From J005 sp964613235 (GTDB taxonomy: Bacteria > Pseudomonadota > Zetaproteobacteria > Mariprofundales > Mariprofundaceae): 18,884 nucleotides of DNA. The DNA lies in contig CAZTGM010000036.1 in NCBI GenBank assembly GCA_964613235.1, forward strand, positions 1 through 18,884, in the 5' to 3' direction. A model generated the notes under the pieces. That model was not told where the DNA came from and did no database searches. It saw nothing but the letters and a program-made list of their open reading frames with translations. Numbering within the stretch: position 1 is the stretch's first letter; each line of letters begins with the position of its first letter. Positions 1 through 6,738 of the stretch are shown piece by piece. Both the position numbers and the translations under genes were made by a program.

Positions 1-14
1 GTGAGAATTATCCA

Positions 15-560
15 ATGGTTACAATAGGTTATGAATTATTCAGGGGCGACTATCTGAGCCAGTCAGAAGCCGGCGAGCTTCTGGGAATGAGTGAGCGGAA
101 TTTTCGGCGTTACCTCCGGCGCTATCGGGAGGAAGGCGAATCAGGGCTATTGGACGAGCGTCTGATCCGGGCCTCGCATCGCTGTGCGCCGGTGGATGAA
201 GTTCTGGCCATGTGCGATTTGTATTCGAGTCGGTATGCAGGGTGGAACGTGAAGCATTTCTACAGCTTCTACAGACGCGAGCATGGCGGTGACCGCAGCT
301 ATAGTTGGGTAAAGAATCACCTTCAGGCAAGAGGTCTGGTGAAGAAAGCCTCTGGTCGGGGTAAGCACCGCCGCAAACGGGAACGTGCGCCCATGGAAGG
401 GATGCTGCTGCATCAGGATGGTTCCACGCATGAGTGGGTTCCCGGTAAGATGTGGGATCTGATCATTACCCTGGACGATGCGACAAACCGGCATTATTCA
501 ATGTTCTTTGTGGATGAGGAAGGGACGTCTTCCAGCTTGCGGGGCATGCGAGCAGTCCTG
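15..560 (+). pseudogene. truncated ISNCY-type transposase (5' part)
   Basis: The frame encodes an N-terminal helix-turn-helix (residues about 14-50, with SQSEAGELLGMSERNFRRYL), then the linker motif YAGWNVKHF and a basic stretch, then the start of a DDE catalytic core with LHQDGSTHEW and LDDATNRHYS. This order is what I know from ISNCY/IS1202-like transposases. Recognisable sequence stops near EEGTSSSLRG at about base 555. The second catalytic Asp region (usually YTDRGSHY) and the C-terminal half are missing. The frame runs on without similarity to a stop at 705-707, inside the next gene. It is also open to the left edge, so the true start may lie outside the window. I read it as an inactive remnant that marks a rearrangement boundary next to the cytochrome locus. 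Confidence 0.8.
31..52 (+). repeat. left copy of a 22-bp inverted repeat bracketing the window
   Basis: This 22-base segment begins ATGAATTATTCAGGG and recurs on the opposite strand at 18832-18853 with one mismatch (G here, A there). The two copies point toward each other. Here it lies within the transposase reading frame. It may be an insertion-sequence terminal or subterminal repeat; that role is inferred. Confidence 0.55.
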
Positions 561-610
561 TCGTCGATCTGGGCTTGCAAAGCATCGGGCAAACCGAATA
601 ATGGCGCGTC

Positions 611-1237
611 ATGTCAAAAACCAGTCAACCACTTAAACCGGGCGAAAAAATATTGTTCACCGTGGCCGGTGCCTTTGTTGTTTTCGCCATTATTGCTTTT
701 ATTGTGATGCAATTTGTCATCGCCAAGTCGGACAAACCATTGTTTGAAACACGCACCCATGCGGACTTTTCGCCGGAAGGACAGAGAGGCTCCGAGCTGT
801 TTCGCACCAACGGCTGCACGACCTGTCATCGCGCGCTGAGAAACGGCACCAATATGGGGCGTACCGCCGATCTTGACGGTATTGGTTCGCGGCGTACGGC
901 GGGCTGGATGTTTGCATTTCTTCAGCATCCGGAAGAAACCTATGGTGCGCCGACCATCGATCATCATGCAGGCGAGCATTCAGCCGCCTATGTGGCGCAA
1001 ATGCCTGCCGAGGATCTGCATGCCATTGCCGTATTCCTCTCCGAGCTGAAGTCCGATCAGGGCTCATCTTCTGCGCCGGTGCCGCCGAAGGGTGAATCTC
1101 CGTTCATCGATGCCATGGTCAAGATGATGGCTCCGAAGGAATGGAAAGAAAAATACAAGGATATCCGTGACAAGGCGCCGCAGGATCAGGCGGGCGAAGC
1201 ATCGCCGGAAGCAGCGGCAGGGGGAACACAGCCATGA
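611..1237 (+). CDS. membrane-anchored mono-heme cytochrome c
   Basis: This 208-aa protein has one N-terminal membrane helix (residues about 14-36), a periplasmic domain with one heme-attachment motif CTTCH (69-73), and a likely axial methionine in AQMP (M131). The C-terminal tail (about 145-208) is rich in Pro, Ala and charged residues. It most likely passes electrons to the oxidase encoded downstream. The string DLDGIGS after the heme also occurs in the cytochrome at 7457, so the two look like paralogs. Its stop overlaps the ATG of the next gene (ATGA), suggesting translational coupling. No Shine-Dalgarno sequence is visible before the ATG, and the transposase remnant ends about 50 bases upstream, so the native leader may have been lost. 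Confidence 0.85.
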   Translation: MSKTSQPLKPGEKILFTVAGAFVVFAIIAFIVMQFVIAKSDKPLFETRTHADFSPEGQRGSELFRTNGCTTCHRALRNGTNMGRTADLDGIGSRRTAGWMFAFLQHPEETYGAPTIDHHAGEHSAAYVAQMPAEDLHAIAVFLSELKSDQGSSSAPVPPKGESPFIDAMVKMMAPKEWKEKYKDIRDKAPQDQAGEASPEAAAGGTQP

Positions 1238-1740
1238 GTCAGCCATGGGAAGATCAGGAATATGTCAAATATACGATCTGGTTTGTATTCGCCTGTGTGA
1301 TTTACAGTATCATCGGTTTTTCCTGGGGTGCACTGATGGGCGGTATTCATGAATTCCGTCATTTTGTCGATCATCGCATGCATGGTAATCTGATTGTGCG
1401 GGCGCATACCCATGTGAACCTGCTGGGCTGGGTGGAAATGGCGATTTTCGCTGCGGTTTATTACATTATTCCGCGTCTGGTCAGGCGCCCGATCTATAGC
1501 CTGAAGCTGGTGAAGGTGCATTTCTGGACGCATAACCTGGGTCTGATCGGTATGGTCGTGTTTTTTACGACGGCCGGGCTCATTGGCGGTGCGGCAAGCG
1601 TAACGATGACGCCGGCTGAAGTGGAGGCACTGGTCAAGCCATGGCTGGCGACGATGGGGATCTTCGGTTCGCTGGTATTATTGGCGAACTGTATCTGGGC
1701 CTATAATATTTTCATGACCTGCAAGGGGTGGCGCAAGTGA
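1234..1740 (+). CDS. one-module CcoN-like membrane protein (mini-CcoN)
   Basis: This 168-aa protein has four predicted membrane helices (about 12-34, 58-80, 95-118, 138-160). Helix 2 begins with RAHTHVNLLGW, carrying an HxH pair (H58, H60), followed by AAVYYIIPRL, RRPIYSLKL and VHFW. The same order occurs in the C-terminal part of the full CcoN in this window (VAHAHLALLGF, AAVYYG, RRKLYSASL, FHFW), where HxH binds the low-spin and high-spin hemes. The protein is therefore about one third of a normal oxidase subunit I. It lacks the CuB histidine pair and the cross-linked tyrosine. A b-heme electron-transfer or heme-handling role is plausible but unproven. It is coupled to the cytochrome c upstream by an ATGA overlap. 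Some databases may call it a partial subunit I; nothing here suggests decay. Confidence 0.8.
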   Translation: MSQPWEDQEYVKYTIWFVFACVIYSIIGFSWGALMGGIHEFRHFVDHRMHGNLIVRAHTHVNLLGWVEMAIFAAVYYIIPRLVRRPIYSLKLVKVHFWTHNLGLIGMVVFFTTAGLIGGAASVTMTPAEVEALVKPWLATMGIFGSLVLLANCIWAYNIFMTCKGWRK

Positions 1741-2237
1741 GATTCATGTTGCTGCTGGCCATGAGTATGTTGCTGGCATCATGTGATGAGATGAGTGTTG
1801 GCGGCGGCGGTGTCATGATGCAGGGCAAGCCGGCGCCGGTGGTGAAGACCAAGACGCTGAAAGATGTGGGTGGCGATCTGGCGAAGATCACCAGTTATCG
1901 TTATCCCGATCCGCGCATGTATCAGATTTCCTTCGATGAAGCGCTGAAACAGCGCAAGCCGATTGTTATGGAATTTGCCACACCCGGGCATTGCACGCAA
2001 TGCGACAAGCAGTTGCAGTTGCTCAAGGAAATGATGAACAAATATGAGGGCGAAGTGCTGTTTCTGCATATGGATCAGTATTATAATCCGGAAGCCTACG
2101 ATGTGTTTCAGGTGCGCGGCGAGCCCTGGACGTTTGTCATTGATGCCAAGGGTACGGTTGAGGTCGTTTATCCGGGGCGCATTCTGTATCAGGAGATTGA
2201 TCCTGTACTTGCCGATTTGACGGGGCGGGGAGGCTAA
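1737..2237 (+). CDS. thioredoxin-fold lipoprotein
   Basis: The 166-aa product starts with a lipoprotein signal ending LLASC (C16 lipidated). A glycine-rich linker leads to a thioredoxin-like domain with a redox motif CTQC (C86-C89) and the likely cis-proline at P130 in RGEPWTFVID. I chose GTG 1737 because AAGGGG lies about 9 bases upstream and the signal peptide is then compact. GTG 1728 and ATG 1746 are alternatives. It overlaps the stop of the preceding gene. Periplasmic thioredoxin-like proteins near oxidases commonly reduce apocytochrome cysteines or handle copper. Either role fits this cluster of cytochromes and CcoG/CcoS, but the substrate cannot be read from the sequence. Confidence 0.8.
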   Translation: MRFMLLLAMSMLLASCDEMSVGGGGVMMQGKPAPVVKTKTLKDVGGDLAKITSYRYPDPRMYQISFDEALKQRKPIVMEFATPGHCTQCDKQLQLLKEMMNKYEGEVLFLHMDQYYNPEAYDVFQVRGEPWTFVIDAKGTVEVVYPGRILYQEIDPVLADLTGRGG

Positions 2238-2239
2238 GC

Positions 2240-2704
2240 ATGGCCAAACACTGGGAAGAAGTGCAATGTCAGTTGCAGCCGGACAAAAACGGTGTGATCT
2301 GGGATCTGGTATTGTATGTGCCGACGGTCGGCTTTCTGCTGCTGTGGGGGCTGAAATTCTGGTATGGCAATGAGGATCAGGCCTGGATGGGCTATGGTCT
2401 GATGTTTCTCGGCTTCTTTTTTCTGATGGTGGGGGGCGGACGCATTATGCGTCGCCTGTTGCTGCTGCCTGGTGCGCCGGTATCGATTGATATCAACAAG
2501 GAACGCATTCGCATGAAGCTGAAGAGCGGCGATACCATTGCGCTGGTGCGCGAGGTGCGTTTCTTTTCCGATTATGCGCAGAAATCGTTTGCCTTGACGG
2601 GGCTGGATAACAAGGGTGCAAGGCGCCAGTTTATCTTTCATCGCAAACAGTTTGATGAAGAGGCATATCAACGCATCACGAAGGCGCTGGAGCGTTATAA
2701 GTAA
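2240..2704 (+). CDS. two-helix membrane protein of unknown function
   Basis: A 154-aa protein with a short N-terminal segment, two membrane helices (about 21-39 and 49-67) and a soluble C-terminal domain (about 80-154) rich in alternating beta-type and basic residues (SIDINKERIRMKL, FIFHRKQF). The C-terminal part is reminiscent of a small PH-like fold on the cytoplasmic side, but I do not recognise the family. The start is well supported: GGGGAGG sits 7 bases before the ATG and the previous gene stops two bases upstream. It is the last gene of the first operon and ends three bases from the convergent gene at 2708. Confidence 0.75.
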   Translation: MAKHWEEVQCQLQPDKNGVIWDLVLYVPTVGFLLLWGLKFWYGNEDQAWMGYGLMFLGFFFLMVGGGRIMRRLLLLPGAPVSIDINKERIRMKLKSGDTIALVREVRFFSDYAQKSFALTGLDNKGARRQFIFHRKQFDEEAYQRITKALERYK

Positions 2705-2707
2705 CGG

Positions 2708-2899
2708 TTAAAAACGGCGGTTGCGAAAGGCTTCCCAGAGGAAGTAGCCAATGGCCGCGGCACTGACAAGCACTACGGTAATGATCAGAAGGATTTCCGT
2801 GTTTTCGCTGACCAGACCGCCGACAAACATGTGTACGGAATAGCCGAAAATAAACAGTGCGGCCAGGCTGCTGACGCCGTAAACAAGAAATTCTTTCAT
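2708..2899 (-). CDS. small two-helix membrane protein
   Basis: A 63-aa protein with two hydrophobic helices (about 5-27 and 34-57), a connecting loop GGLVSENTE and a basic C-terminus RNRRF. The hydrophobic pattern and tight convergent packing against the gene ending at 2704 argue that it is real, although the Shine-Dalgarno sequence is weak. No catalytic motif is visible and I do not recognise the function. It is transcribed divergently from the oxidase operon, possibly from a promoter whose -35 overlaps the oxidase promoter. Confidence 0.6.
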   Translation of the reverse strand: MKEFLVYGVSSLAALFIFGYSVHMFVGGLVSENTEILLIITVVLVSAAAIGYFLWEAFRNRRF

Positions 2900-2962
2900 G
2901 GCTAAAAATGCTGCAATGAAAAGAGACTTTGAGCAAGGGGAAGATGTGTGTCCGGAGAGCCC

Positions 2963-2992
2963 TTATTAATTGTCGTATGGGCTTGACATCAA
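2963..2992 (-). promoter_or_regulatory. possible promoter for the 2899-2708 gene
   Basis: On the minus strand TTGATG (2992-2987) and TAATAA (2968-2963) are separated by 18 bases. The -35 overlaps the plus-strand TTGACA by two bases, which would couple the two divergent promoters. This rests on sequence match only. Confidence 0.3.
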
Positions 2993-3010
2993 TTCCCTCT
3001 GGGTTAGGTT
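2983..3010 (+). promoter_or_regulatory. likely sigma-70 promoter of the oxidase operon
   Basis: A perfect -35 TTGACA (2983-2988) is followed after 16 bases by TAGGTT (3005-3010). It lies about 58 bases before the GTG of the first oxidase-operon gene, in a non-coding gap between divergent genes. The -10 is only fair. No standard FNR box is seen. Confidence 0.5.
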
Positions 3011-3067
3011 CCGGGTTCATTAAAAGGAATTCATGTTGAATTCATGGAGTGAGAGGAGGGCTGAAGA

Positions 3068-3331
3068 GTGAAAAGTTCAATCTGGCTGACCATCGTTGCA
3101 GGCTTTACGACCGGCATGGGCAATGGCTCGGTGTTTACAGCGGCTTTTTTGTTGGCTGTGGGCCGTGCGCCGTTTAGCGAAGCAGGCTTGTGGTTTATGG
3201 ATCCGTACGATCCGCGCACCTATCAGGGCACGGCGGACTGGATCATGTTTATTTTTGGCATCGCGTTTGTCATGATTCTTGGTTATGCACTGAAACAGCA
3301 TGCTTTGCTGGAAGGGATTCAGGAGGAGTAA
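3068..3331 (+). CDS. small membrane protein leading the oxidase operon
   Basis: An 87-aa protein starting at GTG, with GAGAGGAGGG about 7 bases upstream. Two membrane helices are visible (about 5-31 and 56-77), joined by a loop with AGLWFMDPYDPRTYQG, and the C-terminus is charged. Position one in the ccoN operon, followed three bases later by another start codon, suggests an accessory or stabilising subunit of the oxidase. It does not match canonical CcoQ or CcoH. I do not recognise a named family. Confidence 0.75.
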   Translation: MKSSIWLTIVAGFTTGMGNGSVFTAAFLLAVGRAPFSEAGLWFMDPYDPRTYQGTADWIMFIFGIAFVMILGYALKQHALLEGIQEE

Positions 3332-3334
3332 GAA

Positions 3335-3445
3335 ATGGACACGATTGCATCGATTCTGGGTGTTTTACTGGCGTTTTCGAGTATGTGGTTTGCGTGGTAT
3401 CTGCTGATGCCCGGTCAGCATGACGAAGCGCACGAAGACGATTGA
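3335..3445 (+). CDS. 36-aa single-helix peptide, CcoQ-like
   Basis: A 36-codon frame reads MDTIASILGVLLAFSSMWF and then an acidic tail ending HDEAHEDD. It has one membrane helix (about 4-25). AGGAGG lies 8 bases upstream within the end of the previous gene, and the gene sits directly before ccoN. Size, topology and position match CcoQ/FixQ, the small helix that stabilises cbb3 oxidases, although canonical CcoQ usually follows ccoO and sequence identity is not evident. Assignment is by topology and context. Confidence 0.65.
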   Translation: MDTIASILGVLLAFSSMWFAWYLLMPGQHDEAHEDD

Positions 3446-3480
3446 ATTATAAAGAAACAAACTAGGGGGTCTTTTTAAAG

Positions 3481-4887
3481 ATGCTGAAATATTTATTTGC
3501 AAAAGAGGATGATATCCCGCAGGGCACAGCCGCGATCTTCTTCGCTGTTTCGTCCATTGCGTGGTTTATTATCGGAACCGGGTTGGGCTCGTTTAACGCT
3601 GCCAAGCTGGCCTTTCCGGATTTCTTCCATGGTCTGTATGCCTTGCAGTTTGGTCATATGCGCCAGGTGCACGTGCATGCGGTGATTTTTGGCTGGATCG
3701 CCATGGCGTTCGCAGCATCCATGATGTACATCACGCCGGCTCTGGGTAATACCAAGCTGTGGAGTGAGAAGCTGGGTGTCTGGAACTGCCTGCTGTACAA
3801 TGTAGGGCTGTGTCTGGCACTGGCACTGCTGTGGGCAGGTGTAACCTCCGGTCGTGAATATTCCGACCATATCTGGCCGATTGATCTGTATATTGCGTTT
3901 GTCATGGTGGTTCCATGGGCGCTGAACGTGTGGATGACGATTATTAACCGTCGCACTCAGGGTATTTATACGACGAACTGGTTCTTCGGTGCCTGCATGT
4001 TTATGACGATTATCGTATTCCTGATCGGTAATATGCCTGAATGGCTGCATCTGACGGGTCTGAACGAAGCGTATATGACCTGGTGGTTCGCCCATAATAT
4101 TCTGGGTCTGCTGATCACGCCGGTGGCCGCGGCGATTACCTACTATATCGTGCCGAAGATTACCGGTAATCCGCTGTACTCTCACCGTGTGGGGCATCTG
4201 CATTTCTGGTCGATTGTGGTGTTCTACTCCACGCCGGCTGCCCACCACCTGATGAGTTCTCCGCTGCCGGAATGGCTGAAGTCTTTCGCTTCCGTGGAAG
4301 GTGTGCTGATTCTGGTGCCCGCTGTGGCCTATGTATGTAACATCCTGCTGACGATGCAGGGTCGCTGGGCGCTGTTTGTCGAAAACATCGAGATCAAGTT
4401 CACCATTACCGGTGTGTTGCTGGCGATTCCGTTGAACATGCAGGGTGGTTTCCAGCAGACGCGTGCCATTAACTGGTACATCCATGGTACCGGCTGGATT
4501 GTTGCGCATGCGCATCTGGCATTGCTGGGCTTCTCGACGTTTGCCGAGGCGGCTGCTGTTTACTACGGCATGCAGGTTCTGCTGCGTCGCAAGCTGTATT
4601 CCGCATCGCTGGCCAACTTCCACTTCTGGATGTTGCTGATTGGCTTCTCTCTGTACTGGACCTCGATGACCATCGCTGGCCTGATTCAGGGTGCTGCCAA
4701 GATCTATGAAGTACCGTATGTGGACGTGGTTATCGGTGAGCATCCGTACATGATTGTACGCTGGCTCGGTGGTACGATGGTATTCTTCGGTAATATTGTA
4801 TGGCTGTACAATATGATCATGACTGCCCGTGCAGGTTCGCCTGTCCCGGCAGGTCGTCAGCCGGCCGAAGTCGCCTACACGCGTTAA
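3481..4887 (+). CDS. ccoN: cbb3-type cytochrome c oxidase subunit I (CcoN)
   Basis: This 468-aa polytopic protein is the catalytic subunit that reduces oxygen to water at a heme b3/CuB centre and contributes to proton pumping. Visible ligands are H64 in RQVHVHAVIF (low-spin heme b), H205 in WWFAHN (CuB), H255-H256 in TPAAHH (CuB) and H343/H345 in VAHAHLALLGF (the two hemes). The C-family cross-linked tyrosine is Y249 in VVFYSTPAAHH, at the same spacing as in known CcoN, so this is an oxidase and not a NorB-type NO reductase. Length is normal. The start has TAGGGGG 11 bases upstream. It follows the CcoQ-like peptide and precedes ccoO in one operon. Its sequence is divergent from well-studied CcoN, for example GHMRQVHVH where RPLHTS is usual. 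Confidence 0.93.
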   Translation: MLKYLFAKEDDIPQGTAAIFFAVSSIAWFIIGTGLGSFNAAKLAFPDFFHGLYALQFGHMRQVHVHAVIFGWIAMAFAASMMYITPALGNTKLWSEKLGVWNCLLYNVGLCLALALLWAGVTSGREYSDHIWPIDLYIAFVMVVPWALNVWMTIINRRTQGIYTTNWFFGACMFMTIIVFLIGNMPEWLHLTGLNEAYMTWWFAHNILGLLITPVAAAITYYIVPKITGNPLYSHRVGHLHFWSIVVFYSTPAAHHLMSSPLPEWLKSFASVEGVLILVPAVAYVCNILLTMQGRWALFVENIEIKFTITGVLLAIPLNMQGGFQQTRAINWYIHGTGWIVAHAHLALLGFSTFAEAAAVYYGMQVLLRRKLYSASLANFHFWMLLIGFSLYWTSMTIAGLIQGAAKIYEVPYVDVVIGEHPYMIVRWLGGTMVFFGNIVWLYNMIMTARAGSPVPAGRQPAEVAYTR

Positions 4888-4893
4888 AGGGAA

Positions 4894-4918
4894 AGGGCCG
4901 GTGCCAGTCGCCGGCCTT
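4894..4918 (+). promoter_or_regulatory. hairpin between ccoN and ccoO
   Basis: GGCCGG (4896-4901) and CCGGCC (4911-4916) form a 6-bp GC stem, extendable by flanking A-T and G-T pairs, with an inner loop of 9 bases. No T-run follows, so it is not a standard terminator. It could act in RNA processing or in setting subunit ratios. Confidence 0.4.
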
Positions 4919-4958
4919 ACCCTCAGGGTTAATAATAAATTAATAGGGAGGAGTTTCC

Positions 4959-5894
4959 GTGGCTTTTAGAGAATATAGAATCGGAAGTATCATGTTTGGT
5001 GTTGCATTGAGTCTGTCGATGTTCATCACCATCGTTCTGCCAGGCATCGATATTTCATCAATGTCTTCAACCAAGACGGCGTTGGAGAAACAGCTGACAT
5101 ATGGCTGGGAGAGTGGTTTCAACTACTACGATCCGTTCCTGCAGGGTAAGGACAAGCCGATCAAGGTTGTATTGACCAAGGATCCGGCTACCGGTGAACC
5201 GATGGATCAGACTAATGCCTATGTGTTCCCGGCAGGGACGCATTTCCCGGACGGTATTACGCATGAAAACATCCTGGGTGATGATGTGCGTGATGCATCC
5301 ATCAGTCTGGGTAAAATGGATCAGGCTTCGGAAGAGGCTGGTGCGGTATTCCTGGTACAGGCAACCGAGGATGATGTTCCATACATTGAAAATGCAACCG
5401 CAACGCGCGGCTGGCAGCCGGACGCCACCCTGAATGTGGCCGATGAGCAATTGCTGGCCGGTTCCGGCAAGACGCTGTTCGTGCGTGAGGGCTGCTGGTG
5501 GTGTCATACATTGCTGCCGGAAGAAACCCAGGACTGGCAGACGTTCGGTCGTCCGCCGCTGGTGGGTGACTTCAATGGTGAATCTCCGACCACGTTCGGT
5601 TCCGATCGTAAAGCACCGGATCTGCTGCATGTCGGTTCGCGCAACTCTTCACGCGAATGGATGACGATGCATTTCTTCAATCCGCGTCTGGTACAGCCGC
5701 ATTCGATCATGCCGCGCTACGATTACCTGTGGGGCGACAAGGATGCTAACGGCAATCCGATTGATCTGGCTGCCTGGGATGAGCATTACTTTGAATATGC
5801 CGAAGGCAAGCAGGTCTATCCGCCTGAGGTCCCGGTGCCGGCTGCGGACAGTGAAGCTCGCAAGCTGATCGACTTCGTGTTGAATCTGAAATAA
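4959..5894 (+). CDS. ccoO: cbb3-type oxidase mono-heme subunit (CcoO), enlarged
   Basis: The 311-aa product has an N-terminal membrane anchor (about 10-30) and a C-terminal cytochrome domain with CWWCH (179-183), FGRPPLVGDF, RKAPDLLHVGSRNSS, NPRLVQPHSIMPRY and axial M251. These correspond in order to the CcoO/FixO signature (the CxxCH segment, GPDLARVG, NPR and MPAY). It receives electrons from soluble or membrane cytochromes and feeds CcoN. The oddity is size: in usual CcoO the heme motif lies near residue 65-70, whereas here residues about 50-160 are an added hydrophilic domain. Start GTG 4959 is supported by AGGGAGGAG upstream. ATG starts further in would delete the anchor. Confidence 0.88.
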   Translation: MAFREYRIGSIMFGVALSLSMFITIVLPGIDISSMSSTKTALEKQLTYGWESGFNYYDPFLQGKDKPIKVVLTKDPATGEPMDQTNAYVFPAGTHFPDGITHENILGDDVRDASISLGKMDQASEEAGAVFLVQATEDDVPYIENATATRGWQPDATLNVADEQLLAGSGKTLFVREGCWWCHTLLPEETQDWQTFGRPPLVGDFNGESPTTFGSDRKAPDLLHVGSRNSSREWMTMHFFNPRLVQPHSIMPRYDYLWGDKDANGNPIDLAAWDEHYFEYAEGKQVYPPEVPVPAADSEARKLIDFVLNLK

Positions 5895-5908
5895 GGGGGG
5901 ATAATCAC

Positions 5909-6562
5909 ATGGGATGGACATTTAACCGACCTCTGCATACATTGACGACAGAGGATCAGAACAAGGAAGCGCAGTATGTCTGGGAGCATGAGAGCCTGGG
6001 CGGTATTGCGGAGAACAATAATCCGCTACCACGCCCGGTGATTGGTTTGCTGCTGCTGACCTTTGCCACGGCGATCGCTATTACGTTCCCGCTGTATGGT
6101 CAGCGTCCGACGGCTGCCATTTATGCGGACTATGTAGCACTGATGAACAGCACGATGGTGCAGGAAGTTCTGAACGACAAGACGATCACGCATGCACAGG
6201 CCAACCAGGCTGCCATGAAGCTGATTGAAGATGCTCTGAAGGAATTCCCTTCGCCGTATACGTTCCAGCGCGAACAGCATCCGATCGATCTCGATCATCT
6301 GCGCGTCATTGCACCGCAAATCATTGAACTGCAGACGGCGGGTGTGGATCTTGAGGAATACATTGTGGTTGGACCGGAAGTTGTGAAGTCCAACTTCTTC
6401 AACATTCAGCCGGATGGCACGGTGATTGCCAAGCAGCCATGGTGGGACAAGGGCTATGGCATTTCCTTTGTTTACTTCATCGGCTTCTGTCTTGCTGTCA
6501 TTATTACCGTGAAGCGGTTGCCACATTTCTCATGGCGTCCGGATCACTCGATCGCGCATTAA
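5909..6562 (+). CDS. heme-free CcoP-like membrane subunit
   Basis: A 217-aa protein whose N-terminus carries the CcoP/FixP-type motif before the first helix: VWEHESLGGIAENNNPLPRP (24-43), comparable to the DGI-E-NPLPRWW segment of CcoP. Helix 1 spans about 44-62, a periplasmic domain about 65-180, and a second helix about 183-201. There is no CxxCH anywhere, so the two c hemes of canonical CcoP are absent. It sits where ccoP belongs, directly after ccoO with GGGGGG as ribosome site. I infer that it replaces the structural part of CcoP while separate cytochromes provide the hemes. Confidence 0.72.
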   Translation: MGWTFNRPLHTLTTEDQNKEAQYVWEHESLGGIAENNNPLPRPVIGLLLLTFATAIAITFPLYGQRPTAAIYADYVALMNSTMVQEVLNDKTITHAQANQAAMKLIEDALKEFPSPYTFQREQHPIDLDHLRVIAPQIIELQTAGVDLEEYIVVGPEVVKSNFFNIQPDGTVIAKQPWWDKGYGISFVYFIGFCLAVIITVKRLPHFSWRPDHSIAH

Positions 6563-6579
6563 TAAAAGGAGACTGAGAT

Positions 6580-6714
6580 ATGATTAATATGGATAGCCCC
6601 CTGTTTGCCGGTGTGTTCGTGACCCTGATTGCCCTTGTGGCGCCGATTATCTACAGCTTTTTCGTAGATAATCACAAGAAGGGTTCACCGGATCCTCGCA
6701 AGAACATTTTCTGA
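6580..6714 (+). CDS. 44-aa single-helix membrane peptide
   Basis: A 44-codon frame with one membrane helix (about 7-28) and a basic, hydrophilic tail (DNHKKGSPDPRKNIF). AAAAGGAG lies 8 bases upstream of the ATG. It is the last gene before a strong terminator and so belongs to the ccoNO operon. Size and position after ccoO and the CcoP-like gene resemble CcoQ/FixQ, so it and the 36-aa peptide at 3335 compete for that label. Function is inferred only. Confidence 0.65.
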   Translation: MINMDSPLFAGVFVTLIALVAPIIYSFFVDNHKKGSPDPRKNIF

Positions 6715-6738
6715 AACTGTTCAGTATGTTCCTTATCG

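Noticed and set aside
2980..2993. Possible FNR/ANR box at TTGACATCAA
   Set aside because: The half-sites are too close; the FNR consensus needs TTGAT and ATCAA separated by four bases. It is better read as the -35 region.
3493..4743. Open frame of 416 codons on the minus strand across ccoN
   Set aside because: It is a shadow of the ccoN coding bias: rich in H, Q, R and N, with no hydrophobic pattern or motif, while the plus strand encodes an unmistakable oxidase.
3481..4887. Subunit I as a NorB-type nitric oxide reductase
   Set aside because: The cross-linked tyrosine (Y249) is in place at CcoN spacing and CcoO, CcoG and CcoS are encoded nearby, which points to an oxidase.
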